Shown here: positions 1-6,673 of the stretch, piece after piece
Numbering within the stretch: position 1 is the first letter of the stretch
How the letters are laid out: the number at the start of each line of letters is the position of its first letter
From: CAYTLQ01 sp964438715
Lineage (GTDB): Bacteria; Bacteroidota; Ignavibacteria; Ignavibacteriales; Ignavibacteriaceae
Direction of reading: 5' to 3'
NCBI GenBank assembly: GCA_964438715.1
Contig: CAYTLQ010000162.1
Coordinates: 1-7,140 of the forward strand
DNA length: 7,140 nt
Translations under genes and position numbers: made by a program
The notes under the pieces: model-generated
Seen by the model: only the letters and a program-made list of their open reading frames with translations
What the model was told of the DNA's origin: nothing
Database searches by the model: none

Positions 1-205
1 TTTCTTTTTTTATAATTTTCTACTGAAGTAACTTACCTTTATCGAACGATTACAAATCTATGTAAACAAATTCATCTGGTAATTGATAAATCTTAGGATT
101 GATTTCACAAACCTCCCCCAACTTCTTCTCCACCCACTCCCCACTATTTTTAAATTCAGGGAAGCGGAGGCGTGGCACTAATTTATTTTTGTTGTTCTTA
201 CTCAT
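1..205 (-). pseudogene. hsdS: Type I restriction specificity subunit HsdS, 5' part, interrupted by two nonsense codons
   Basis: HsdS selects the DNA target of a type I restriction-modification complex and bridges HsdM and HsdR. The ATG at 205-203 opens a 51-codon frame that begins MSKNNKNKLVPRLRFPEF and continues through GEWVEKKLGEVCEINPK to DEFVYIDL, ending at TAA (52-50). The RLRFPEF...W..KKLGE start and the EINPK...FVYIDL stretch are typical of the beginning of HsdS and of one well-known first target-recognition domain. After the TAA the same frame reads SFDKGKLLQ, then TAG (22-20), then KIIKKE to the window edge. That still resembles the IDLES..GKLL.K.II.KE stretch I remember from homologues. 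The simplest reading is GAA to TAA and AAG to TAG, two point mutations without a frameshift. The gene lies 135 bp after the AlbA_2 gene on the same strand. The rest of the gene is outside the window. Assembly or base-calling error is the main alternative. Confidence 0.72.
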
Positions 206-252
206 ACGCAAAAACTAAAAACTTTAACTATTTTTTGTAAATTGTATGCATA

Positions 253-340
253 GGGATTTTCTGATGAAATAAAAACATATTGATTTTCAATGCTTTGCAA
301 TCTCAATTTGCGGATTCGGGATTTTCCAATGAAATAAAAA
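253..340. repeat. Pair of 23-bp direct repeats between the AlbA_2 gene and hsdS
   Basis: Two 23-bp copies lie at 253-275 and 318-340 and agree at 21 of 23 positions. Both start gggattttc and end atgaaataaaaa, and differ only in the two bases between (tg versus ca). Their starts are 65 bp apart. Read on the minus strand, the second copy begins directly after the TAA (343-341) of the upstream gene. A frame open across this gap (417-202) shifts phase between the copies and has no recognisable protein content, so I treat the stretch as non-coding. I see no clear terminator in the 135-bp gap, which fits continued transcription into hsdS. Confidence 0.6.
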
Positions 341-1816
341 TTAAGCCCAATAGGGTACATAGGTAGCAAATTTTTTAGATTGGTTATTAGGGTCTGCCGG
401 CTTAATGAGGCTGGCATCTATTGTTTCTGATATGATTTTAGAAGCCATAGAAGCATTGTTTTTTCCAATGCCAAAACGCTTTCGCACGGACTGGTTATTA
501 ACAGGTTGGTTACTGATATAATGAAGGCAGGTATGTTGGTAACAAGCCCTGATACGGTCGTCTTGTGACATTTTGGCAAGGGATACTGGTGCATACATAA
601 TAATTTTTGTATAATCTTGTTCCTGAATAAACTTTGGTGCCGGTAACTGATATACTTCAATTGCGTTAATTGCCCGGTCAATACCGCTTCCTCTTTCTTC
701 GCAAATGTTTAACCTTCGCATCAAAGAAGCTAATTTTTCATTACGAGATTTAGGCGGAGCATCTATAAAACGTTTGGTATCAATGAGCGGGGAGCCGGGG
801 TTGGTGATTTCAATTCTATCGGTAAAAATTTCTATCATTACCCTGGTTCCAACACTATAAAAATCCTGGTGTATCAAGGCATTGGCTACAAATTCACGGA
901 CCGCCACTTCAGGAAAAATTTTAACTTCTTTTCGTAAGGCATCTTCAATCACTTCATTAGCAGGCAGTTCGTTCATAAGGTAGTTTATCAAACCTTCAAA
1001 GCCAGAAGCATAACCTTTTCCTCCCTCTTGTTCTTTTAAGGCATTTATGCGGTCTGTTGCTTTATACACAATAACACGCACCACCTTGCGTGAGAGCGTT
1101 TTGAACGTACTCAATTTTCTTGCAAACAGAATAGCACCGAGATTAAGAATATCCCATTTATCGGCGTTTTTCTTTATCAAATCATCTTGTTCTAATGCTT
1201 CCAAAATACCTGTTTTGTTTTCAGGCAGTCTTTTGTTTTGTAATCTAAAGTAACTGTCGTAATCCAGTAATTCCAGTACGTCATCAGCGTCCTGATAAGA
1301 TAATGCAATTTGCGATTCAAAATCCAAACCGGAAGATTGAACAATTACATTTTTGATTTCAGAAGGAGAAAGTTTTACAGTTTGACCTGCACTTCGCTTG
1401 TAACTTTCGTATAAAGATTTCCCCCTTATATGAACCGGCTTACTGCTACTTTCTTGTATGTAAATAATTAAGAGAGTGTTTCCACGAAAATCAGTGGTAG
1501 CATGCTCTATGGTAACAGGAGGTTCTAAATTATTTCTGGCAATGTTTCCTAAAGTTTGAATGATTTTGTCCATATCATTTTTGGTCAAATGAACAATTTT
1601 AGCTTCATTATCCAAGCCGAAAACCAAAAAGCCACCATTCAACAAATTGGCAAATGCAGATAAGTGTTGTGCTAATCTTTCATTATTTTCGGAAAGACGT
1701 GCTTTCCAATCCAGTTCGTTAAGTTCCTGAGCAGTTGGAAACAAACTACGTTCAAGTGTCTGAATTGCTCTAATTACCCAAAGCGGTTCTGTCAAATTAT
1801 TATTCATTATTTTCAT
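341..1816 (-). CDS. AlbA_2 (Schlafen-like) domain protein with GHKL ATPase-like C-terminal region, type I R-M associated
   Basis: This 491-aa protein of the RecG-like/AlbA_2 transcriptional-regulator type sits inside a type I restriction operon; its role there is not settled. The AlbA_2 domain covers about residues 30-160, with LDWKARLSENN (35-45), the core SAFANLLNGGFLVFGLDNE (53-71), and IRGKSLYESYKRSAGQ (130-145). About 300-390 matches the C-terminal HATPase_c_4 region: VREFVANALIHQDFY (306-320), then ITNPGSPL (337-344) and the glycine box EERGSGIDRAI (373-383). About 420-490 looks like a winged helix. Known family traits suggest nucleic-acid binding plus nucleotide binding; a helicase label would be wrong because there is no RecG motor. 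The ATG at 1816 overlaps hsdR by 17 bp; a second ATG at 1807 would give an 8-bp overlap and is equally possible. Translational coupling to hsdR is likely. Such genes are frequent passengers between hsd genes and may modulate restriction, but that is inference. Confidence 0.88.
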   Translation of the reverse strand: MKIMNNNLTEPLWVIRAIQTLERSLFPTAQELNELDWKARLSENNERLAQHLSAFANLLNGGFLVFGLDNEAKIVHLTKNDMDKIIQTLGNIARNNLEPPVTIEHATTDFRGNTLLIIYIQESSSKPVHIRGKSLYESYKRSAGQTVKLSPSEIKNVIVQSSGLDFESQIALSYQDADDVLELLDYDSYFRLQNKRLPENKTGILEALEQDDLIKKNADKWDILNLGAILFARKLSTFKTLSRKVVRVIVYKATDRINALKEQEGGKGYASGFEGLINYLMNELPANEVIEDALRKEVKIFPEVAVREFVANALIHQDFYSVGTRVMIEIFTDRIEITNPGSPLIDTKRFIDAPPKSRNEKLASLMRRLNICEERGSGIDRAINAIEVYQLPAPKFIQEQDYTKIIMYAPVSLAKMSQDDRIRACYQHTCLHYISNQPVNNQSVRKRFGIGKNNASMASKIISETIDASLIKPADPNNQSKKFATYVPYWA

Positions 1817-4787
1817 ACGCTTTCAGTCCTGATATTTCCCGCCCTTCGGCTTTCTTTTTTAAAACAGGTGTTAAATCTTTCATCAATGTCAGTTCTCTTT
1901 TGGTGCGTTCTTTCCAACTTAGGTCTAAAGGGGCAAAGAGTTCACTGAGTTTTTCGGCATCAAAAATCATTCTGCTGATGATGGCATCCGTAAACTCCTG
2001 CAATGCAGAAACCTCCAAACCATTATTGGTTGCTATTTCCGCTAATCGTTTAGCAATTTTTTCGTCTTTAAATTTCTGATAGCCGTTTTTTATTTCATGT
2101 TCGTTGAGTGGCTTGCCTACTTCAAGAGTGTTGATGTAGTCAATAATATCTTCCCGTTCTTCCAACAGGTTGGCACTACTGCTCAACACACCAATGAGTT
2201 GGTCACGGGTCATTTTCTGCTTTTTGGGGTGCTGATGGGTGTATTTAGCAATCAGGTTCATGATGTAATCATAATCCACCAAAGCAGAAGCAAACAACAC
2301 AAATTCAAAATCCAATTGCTGAATATTTTCAGGGGCTTTGTCGCCTTCATTTTGCTGAATGTCGCGGAGTTGCTTAGCAATTTCCAAATACGAACTGCGG
2401 AATGAACGCAATTGCTCTTCGGGCATGAGTGCTTCAATGGTTGCTTTTTGCTCATCGGTTAAATCGGTGTATTGGTCGAGCTGTGTTTTGAGGCGTTGTA
2501 CTTCCTTAAAGCGGTTGATAAACTCCACACGGGCAGTATCGCCTTTGATGTTATACACCTCTTGCGGTTCTGCCACCATGTTTTTGTCCTGCATCCACTT
2601 TTCCATAGCCTTTACAGCTTCCCGGTATTTCTCAATCACTTTCGGAGCAGGGTCCACAAGCCAGATTTCTTTGGCTCGTTCGGTATTTTCTCCGCTGAAC
2701 AGGGCAATGGCTTTATCCACTTCGGCTTGTTGCCGGCGGAAATCCAAAATGTTACCATACGGTTTGGTGTCATTCAAAATACGATTGGTTCGGCTGAAAG
2801 CCTGAATCAATCCGTGGTATTTCAAATTTTTGTCCACATACAAGGTGTTCAGGTATTTGCTGTCGAAGCCGGTGAGCAACATATCCACCACAATCACCAA
2901 ATCAATTTTGTTTTTGTGCGGGAAGTCTGCATTGCTGAACTTTTGGAATTTCAAGCGTTGCTGAACATCCTGGTAATACAAGTCAAATTCGGTTATTTTA
3001 TGGTTGGTGCCATATTGTTTGTTGTAATCGCTGATGATGGCTTCCAGTGCCTTTTTCTTCTTTTCAGGTTCCACTTTATTGTCGGCTTTCTCCTGATCCA
3101 AATCTTCCTGCAATTGCTGTACATCTTTGTTGCCTTCGGCAGGCGGAGAAAATACGCAGGCGATGTTTAAGGGGATGTATTCAGGATTACTTAGAGACGC
3201 AATGCATTGCGTCTGTACGAATAAATCGTAATATTCAATGGCATCATTGATAGAAGCCGTTGCCAATATTGCGTTGAAGCGTCTGTTATGCGTGGCAGCA
3301 TCGTGTTTGTTGAGAATGGCATTTACCACCGCTTTTTTATGCTCTGTGCTGCCAACGGTTACATTTTTTTCAGGCTTAAAATAGTCAATATGAAAACGCA
3401 ATACATTTCTATCTTCTATGGCATGCGTGATGGTGTAGTTGTGCAGGGGATTTTGGAAAATGTCTTTGGTGGTTACATACGAGCCAACCGTTCCATCCAC
3501 TTGCTTGTAGGTTGCGTTGTCGTCAAAAATGGGTGTTCCTGTAAATCCAAACAGCTGTGCTTTCGGGAAAAACTCCTTGATGGCTTTATGATTTTCGCCA
3601 AACTGTGAACGGTGGCACTCATCAAAAATGAAAACAATGCGTTTATCCCTTAACGGTTGCAGGCGTTCTTTATAGTTGTTGTTGAGACGAGATGCATCGC
3701 GTCTTTGCGGGTCTAAAGCCAAACCCAATTTTTGAATGGTGGTTACAATTACTTTGTTGGCGTAATCTTCTGAAAGCATTCGCCTTACCAATGTTTCTGT
3801 ATTGGTGTTTTCCTCAACACAGCCCTCCTGAAATTTATTAAACTCTTCACGGGTCTGACGGTCTAAGTCTTTTCGGTCAACCACAAACAAACATTTTTCA
3901 ATATCGGGATTGACTTTGAGCAGAGTAGAGGCTTTGAAAGAGGTCAGCGTTTTTCCGCTTCCGGTGGTGTGCCAGATGTAGCCGTTGCCTCTGTTTTGCT
4001 GAATGCAATCTACAATGGCTTTAACGGCATAAATCTGGTAAGGACGCATCACCATGAGCTTTTGCTCATTAGCCACCAAAACCATGTATTTGCTAATCAT
4101 TTGGCTAAGTGTGCATTTGCTCAGAAACTTTTCTGAGAAGTCGTCTAAGTGAGTAATCTTTTTATTGTCCTCACCGGCGAATTGATAAACAGGTAAAAAT
4201 TGCTCGTCAGCATTAAATTTGAAATGAGAGGGATTGTTGTTAGCGAAATAATAGGTGTTACTGCGATTTGTAACAATAAAAAGCTGTATAAAACAAAGCA
4301 ATGAGTTTGTATAACCATTGCCAGGGTCGCTTTTGTAGTCCACAATCTGCTGTATGGCTTTTCGCGGGCTTACTTCAAGCGTTTTCAATTCTATTTGAAC
4401 CACAGGAATTCCGTTAATCAATAAAATGACATCGTAACGGTGATGGCTGTTGCTGGAATTGATGCGAAGCTGATTGATTACCTCAAATTCGTTTTTGCAC
4501 CAATCTTTTATGTTTACCAGAGTATAATGCAAAGGTGTTCCGTCCTCACGGATAAAGCTGTTAATTTCTCTGAGTCGTTTTGAAGATGCAAAAACATCTG
4601 AATTGATAATCTCGTCACGCAGTCTGGCAAATTCAGCGTCAGTAAGATTCACTCTGTTGAGTGCCTGAAATTTTTCACGGAAGTTTTTTTCAAGAGAAGC
4701 CCTGTCCCTGATGTCTGACCTGTAACTGTATTTCAGGTCTTTCAGTTTGGTTATTAAACTTTCTTCTATTTGTTGCTCTTTAATCAT
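1800..4787 (-). CDS. hsdR: Type I restriction enzyme R subunit (endonuclease and translocase), EcoR124I-like
   Basis: HsdR is the ATP-driven DNA translocase and nuclease of a type I complex; it needs HsdM and HsdS to act. Counting from the ATG at 4787 (995 aa), the nuclease has D119, then QIELK with E133 and K135 (PD-(D/E)xK) and a QxxxY box (Q147-Y151). The SF2 motor follows: Walker A TTGSGKT (274-280), DECH (389-392), FTGTP (415-419), DMLLTGFDS (635-643) and QAFSRTNR (662-669). A helical C-terminal region with FEFVLFASALVDYDYI matches the EcoR124-type C-domain. All catalytic residues are present and the length is normal. An upstream in-frame TTG at 4808 would add seven residues, but MIKEQQIEESLI at the ATG is the usual family start. 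Two variable linkers (residues 362-368 and 525-531) are encoded by a 20-bp palindromic repeat. The gene leads an operon with the AlbA_2 gene and hsdS. With the visible hsdS broken, activity would need another specificity subunit. Confidence 0.96.
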   Translation of the reverse strand: MIKEQQIEESLITKLKDLKYSYRSDIRDRASLEKNFREKFQALNRVNLTDAEFARLRDEIINSDVFASSKRLREINSFIREDGTPLHYTLVNIKDWCKNEFEVINQLRINSSNSHHRYDVILLINGIPVVQIELKTLEVSPRKAIQQIVDYKSDPGNGYTNSLLCFIQLFIVTNRSNTYYFANNNPSHFKFNADEQFLPVYQFAGEDNKKITHLDDFSEKFLSKCTLSQMISKYMVLVANEQKLMVMRPYQIYAVKAIVDCIQQNRGNGYIWHTTGSGKTLTSFKASTLLKVNPDIEKCLFVVDRKDLDRQTREEFNKFQEGCVEENTNTETLVRRMLSEDYANKVIVTTIQKLGLALDPQRRDASRLNNNYKERLQPLRDKRIVFIFDECHRSQFGENHKAIKEFFPKAQLFGFTGTPIFDDNATYKQVDGTVGSYVTTKDIFQNPLHNYTITHAIEDRNVLRFHIDYFKPEKNVTVGSTEHKKAVVNAILNKHDAATHNRRFNAILATASINDAIEYYDLFVQTQCIASLSNPEYIPLNIACVFSPPAEGNKDVQQLQEDLDQEKADNKVEPEKKKKALEAIISDYNKQYGTNHKITEFDLYYQDVQQRLKFQKFSNADFPHKNKIDLVIVVDMLLTGFDSKYLNTLYVDKNLKYHGLIQAFSRTNRILNDTKPYGNILDFRRQQAEVDKAIALFSGENTERAKEIWLVDPAPKVIEKYREAVKAMEKWMQDKNMVAEPQEVYNIKGDTARVEFINRFKEVQRLKTQLDQYTDLTDEQKATIEALMPEEQLRSFRSSYLEIAKQLRDIQQNEGDKAPENIQQLDFEFVLFASALVDYDYIMNLIAKYTHQHPKKQKMTRDQLIGVLSSSANLLEEREDIIDYINTLEVGKPLNEHEIKNGYQKFKDEKIAKRLAEIATNNGLEVSALQEFTDAIISRMIFDAEKLSELFAPLDLSWKERTKRELTLMKDLTPVLKKKAEGREISGLKAYENNE
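3195..3214. repeat. 20-bp perfect palindrome inside hsdR (copy 1)
   Basis: The sequence agacgcaatgcattgcgtct equals its own reverse complement over all 20 bases. On the minus strand it encodes residues 525-531 of HsdR, reading QTQCIAS, within a linker ahead of the conserved PLNIACVFSPP stretch. The flanks (tta-g on the left, gtacg on the right) suggest a longer GTAC/GTAG-type outer arm that has decayed. It is 17/20 identical to the second palindrome at 3685-3704. I believe palindromes of this general form are dispersed in Bacteroidota and cyanobacterial genomes, but that is from memory. Confidence 0.85.
3685..3704. repeat. 20-bp near-perfect palindrome inside hsdR (copy 2)
   Basis: The sequence agacgagatgcatcgcgtct is palindromic at 9 of 10 base pairs; the exception is a3690 against g3699. 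It shares the central atgcat and the agacg/gcgtct arms with copy 1. On the minus strand it encodes HsdR residues 362-368, reading RRDASRL, in the variable linker between the VTTIQK stretch and the DECH motif. The reading frame relative to the palindrome differs from copy 1, so the two copies give unrelated peptides. Confidence 0.8.
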
Positions 4788-4864
4788 CGAAAAACCTTTA
4801 CCATTCAAAAATTACTTTATTAATCATTTTAGTAATGCTTTGCCTTGGAAAAAGCGGATATTTT

Positions 4865-4927
4865 GGCTTTACGAAGGTTCCGATAGCGGGTAGTGTAAAG
4901 CCGGAGCGGGTTAAAATTCTTCGTAAA
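4865..4927. promoter_or_regulatory. Overlapping inverted repeats in the hsdR leader (mutually exclusive hairpins)
   Basis: Two perfect inverted repeats share bases. The first is ggctttac (4865-4872) with gtaaagcc (4895-4902), 8 bp with a 22-nt loop. The second is tttacgaag (4868-4876) with cttcgtaaa (4919-4927), 9 bp with a 42-nt loop. In an hsdR transcript read on the minus strand, the 3'-most segment (CTTCGTAAAGCC) can pair with either of two upstream segments but not both. The structure sits about 80-140 nt before the hsdR ATG. It could be an attenuator-like leader, a protein site, or the remains of a dispersed repeat. No terminator-like U run follows on the hsdR side. Confidence 0.4.
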
Positions 4928-4939
4928 AAATACGATTGG

Positions 4940-4947
4940 CAAAAATA
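4940..4947 (-). promoter_or_regulatory. Candidate Bacteroidota -7 promoter box for the hsdR operon
   Basis: On the minus strand this reads TATTTTTG, an exact match to the TAnnTTTG -7 element of Bacteroidota sigma-ABfr promoters. I do not find a well-spaced -33 TTG, so the match is only half of the expected signal. If used, the leader before the hsdR ATG would be roughly 145 nt and would contain the overlapping inverted repeats. Such 8-mers occur by chance in AT-rich DNA. Confidence 0.25.
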
Positions 4948-5464
4948 AAAAATACAAGGTCAGTGATAAGTAATGGCTTACCCGTTGCCCGTTTGAATTA
5001 TAGTCTGTATGTTGTGCAACTTTCAAAATGGTTTATCCAGGTGTTAATTTTTAATTTTACTTGTTTATGTAAAAGTTATTGTGGTGTAATACACTTGTCG
5101 GTACCCGCATTCTTTACGCACTCTTACATCCTTTTCTTTTTGAGAGATAGACTAGCCGTATAGTTTAAGTAAGTGCGCAAAATTTTCCCTAGAGTATATA
5201 AAAATATAAGAAAAATACAAACCTGATAGTAAATGTTTTACACTACTCCACAAAAAATATTTTGATAAAACCGGAAAAGCAAACAAGTAAAGGTTATCAT
5301 ACAAAGGTATTTGCCGGTTTAGTTAAAAAAGAATAGAAGTATGAAGTATTAAAACAAAAGCTGAAAACCCCGGAATGAACTATTCAGGTGCAGGCAATAA
5401 TCATTGCCATTGCGGAAATGCTATTAATACTCGGTGTTACAGGAGTTAGCAGGGGAGATGTTCA

Positions 5465-5505
5465 GGGGTAACTCCGGTTAGTCTGCAACTTCCTTTAGTT
5501 ACCCC
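5465..5505. repeat. 9-bp stem with 23-nt loop downstream of the FMN reductase gene
   Basis: ggggtaact (5465-5473) and agttacccc (5497-5505) are perfect reverse complements. Read on the plus strand, aaaactttttt follows, loosely like a terminator. Read on the minus strand, which is the reductase direction, no T run follows. The long loop makes a classical intrinsic terminator doubtful. It lies about 70 bp beyond the reductase stop codon. Confidence 0.35.
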
Positions 5506-5532
5506 AAAACTTTTTTCAGTGTTGAGTATTAT

Positions 5533-5567
5533 TATTGTGATTACAATATAAATTTGCTAAAATAGCA
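5533..5567 (-). terminator. Two small hairpins just after the FMN reductase stop, possible weak terminator
   Basis: tgcta-aaa-tagca (5555-5567) starts 11 bp beyond the stop codon and tattgt-gatt-acaata (5533-5548) follows directly. Both stems are short (5 and 6 bp) and AT-rich. On the minus strand the first is followed by AAATTTATATT, only a broken T run. They are the best terminator candidates for the reductase transcript but are weak. Confidence 0.25.
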
Positions 5568-5577
5568 TTTTATTAAA

Positions 5578-6144
5578 TCAGTAGGGGGAACTTATTGCTC
5601 TCTGTGCTTTCAGTGCCTTCATATACCACTCGAACTCATCAAAGAATTTTTTGCTCCTTCTTTCATAATCGCCGTTCACAGAAGTACCATCCGAAAGAAT
5701 ACTGTCGTGAACACGGGAAATGGGAAGGGAAGTCGGGATAGGAGGAGTTTTAAGTTCAAGACAAATAAGTTTTAATTGCTCTGCACCTCGTACACCTCCA
5801 AAAGGACCATTAGAGTATGAAATAATACCCGACGGTTTTAAGAAATACTCCTCTCTGAAATGATCTAAGAGATTTTTCAGTGCAGGGGGAATACTATGGT
5901 TATATTCCGCGGCAACAATAATAAACCCATCAGCCTCAGAAAGGATGTTGTGAATTTTAACAAACTTCGGTTCCGGGTTTTGCATTTCTTTATACATTTT
6001 ATCAAGTAAGGGCAGGTTAAACTCCACCGGATCGACCTGTGTCGCATTCCATCCACGCTCCTCAGCCATTCTCTGGGCAAACTTTGCTACCTTGTTACCG
6101 TCTCTGTTACTTCTTACGCTACCCGATAATATCGCTACATTCAT
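5578..6144 (-). CDS. NADPH-dependent FMN reductase family protein (flavodoxin-like fold)
   Basis: This 188-aa protein belongs to the FMN_red family, cytosolic flavoproteins that use NAD(P)H to reduce FMN, quinones, azo dyes or chromate; the substrate cannot be told from sequence. It starts MNVAILSGSVRSNRDG, in which GSVRSNR (8-14) is the FMN-phosphate loop after the first beta strand. EYNHSIPPALKN (80-91) is the family's second flavin-binding signature. NGPFGGVRGAEQL (112-124) is the third, contacting the flavin and helping form the dimer. The length is normal for the family (about 180-200 aa) and the frame is intact from ATG to TGA. No signal peptide or membrane segment is visible. It is flanked by more than 600 bp of non-coding DNA on both sides, so it is probably transcribed alone and is not linked in function to the restriction genes. 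No clear promoter was found upstream. Confidence 0.92.
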   Translation of the reverse strand: MNVAILSGSVRSNRDGNKVAKFAQRMAEERGWNATQVDPVEFNLPLLDKMYKEMQNPEPKFVKIHNILSEADGFIIVAAEYNHSIPPALKNLLDHFREEYFLKPSGIISYSNGPFGGVRGAEQLKLICLELKTPPIPTSLPISRVHDSILSDGTSVNGDYERRSKKFFDEFEWYMKALKAQRAISSPY

Positions 6145-6319
6145 TACTATTCCTGTTTTTGTTAATCCGTTTTATTTCTATAATGTGATTTCACTCAAAA
6201 AAGTTGCATTTCGTATTTTGAAAAAATAATTTCCCTGATAAATATAGTGTCCGATTTTTTCCTCTGAAAGTATTTTTTGGGGTGTACGACAAAATGGGCG
6301 AAAATAAACTGATCTAATC
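6145..6319. other. Upstream region of the FMN reductase gene, no clear signal
   Basis: This AT-rich stretch should contain the reductase promoter. A small palindrome gtga-tt-tcac (6185-6194) lies about 41 bp before the start codon and could be an operator, but it is short. On the minus strand TATATTTA around 6240-6250 resembles TAnnTTTG with one mismatch, with no good -33 TTG. A 70-codon frame spans 6390-6178 on the minus strand and runs into the repeats; it is unlikely to be a gene. Confidence 0.35.
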
Positions 6320-6383
6320 GCAAATCGGAGATCCTCTGGATTGAAAATCCTCTGGATCGTAGATCCGTTCCCTAACGGACGAT
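6320..6383. repeat. Short tandem hairpin block with a 16-bp period
   Basis: Three to four 16-bp units follow one another at 6320-6335, 6336-6351, 6352-6367 and, weakly, 6368-6383. The middle units read ctggattgaaaatcct and ctggatcgtagatccg and agree at 12 of 16 positions. Junctions form perfect hairpins: ggatt-gaa-aatcc (6338-6350), ggatc-gta-gatcc (6354-6366) and tccgtt-ccct-aacgga (6364-6379). Sixteen is not a multiple of three, so this is not a protein repeat. It leads into the 52-bp array. Confidence 0.6.
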
Positions 6384-6411
6384 GCCACAATTATATCACC
6401 CTTTCAGGGTT
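6372..6411. repeat. 40-bp direct repeat, copy 1
   Basis: This 40-bp stretch, starting ctaacggacgatgccacaat and ending ccctttcagggtt, agrees at 39 of 40 positions with 6683-6722. It spans the AT-rich arm and hairpin core of one array unit. The preceding agatccgtt (6361-6369) is also shared. The identity far exceeds that between other units of the array. Confidence 0.85.
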
Positions 6412-6673
6412 CTATTTGGGTATTTAACGAATATTCTATAATAATTTCAACCCTTCAGGTTTAATGTCAGAGATACATTTGTTCGTTCTAAATAATCAAT
6501 CAAGAGGGTATGCAATATTTAAAGCAAAGGTATCTAAACGCATTATCACAATCCCGAGGGGATGTAATATTTATAGCGCAGATATACGCAACACCAAATA
6601 AAAATCCTGAAGGGATGACATAATTAAATAATTGACTTGCTATTATAGTTCAATTTCGTCAGAAGATCCGTTG

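Larger units (their letters stand above)
4948..5577. other. Intergenic region between hsdR and the FMN reductase gene, no gene recognised
   Basis: This is about 630 bp of AT-rich DNA between two minus-strand genes. Frames open here are short (75 aa or less) and have no recognisable protein content. Visible small structures are gtgt-aat-acac (5084-5094) and aaaccgg/ccggttt (5268-5274 and 5314-5320, loop 39 nt). A plus-strand frame at 5379-5468 reads QAIIIAIAEMLLILGVTG but has in-frame stops just upstream and no homologue I can name. It may be a remnant or chance. The stem-loops near the reductase are listed separately. Confidence 0.5.

Noticed and set aside
1..60. Stop-codon reassignment as an explanation for TAA and TAG inside hsdS.
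   Set aside because: hsdR and the AlbA_2 gene both end normally at TAA and contain no internal TAA or TAG in over 1480 codons, so the standard code is in use.
202..417. 71-codon minus-strand frame across the gap between the AlbA_2 gene and hsdS.
   Set aside because: It overlaps the end of the AlbA_2 gene in another frame, starts inside that gene, and has no recognisable protein character.
2097..3608. Several plus-strand frames of 67-232 codons opposite hsdR.
   Set aside because: They are antisense shadows of a strongly conserved minus-strand gene, with no recognisable domains of their own.
4788..4808. TTG start at 4808 giving a seven-residue longer HsdR.
   Set aside because: The ATG at 4787 begins the sequence that matches the family's usual N-terminus; the extra residues add nothing recognisable.
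4829..5026. 65-codon minus-strand frame ahead of hsdR, ending YRNLRKAKISAFSKAKHY.
   Set aside because: It coincides with the hsdR leader inverted repeats, has no domain I recognise, and its basic, low-complexity end is what such repeats give when translated. A small real protein cannot be wholly excluded.
5324..5471. Plus-strand frame with QAIIIAIAEMLLILGVTG that looks vaguely protein-like.
   Set aside because: In-frame stops occur just upstream (TAG near 5333, TGA at 5376-5378), no start fits, and I recognise no family. Chance or an unidentifiable remnant.
6185..6194. gtgatttcac upstream of the reductase as a CRP-type operator.
   Set aside because: The half-sites are separated by only two bases, whereas CRP sites need six, and the stem is only 4 bp.
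6178..6390. 70-codon minus-strand frame starting within the repeat block.
   Set aside because: It begins in the 40-bp repeat and runs through the 16-bp hairpin block, whose period is not a multiple of three. It is best explained as translated repeat DNA.
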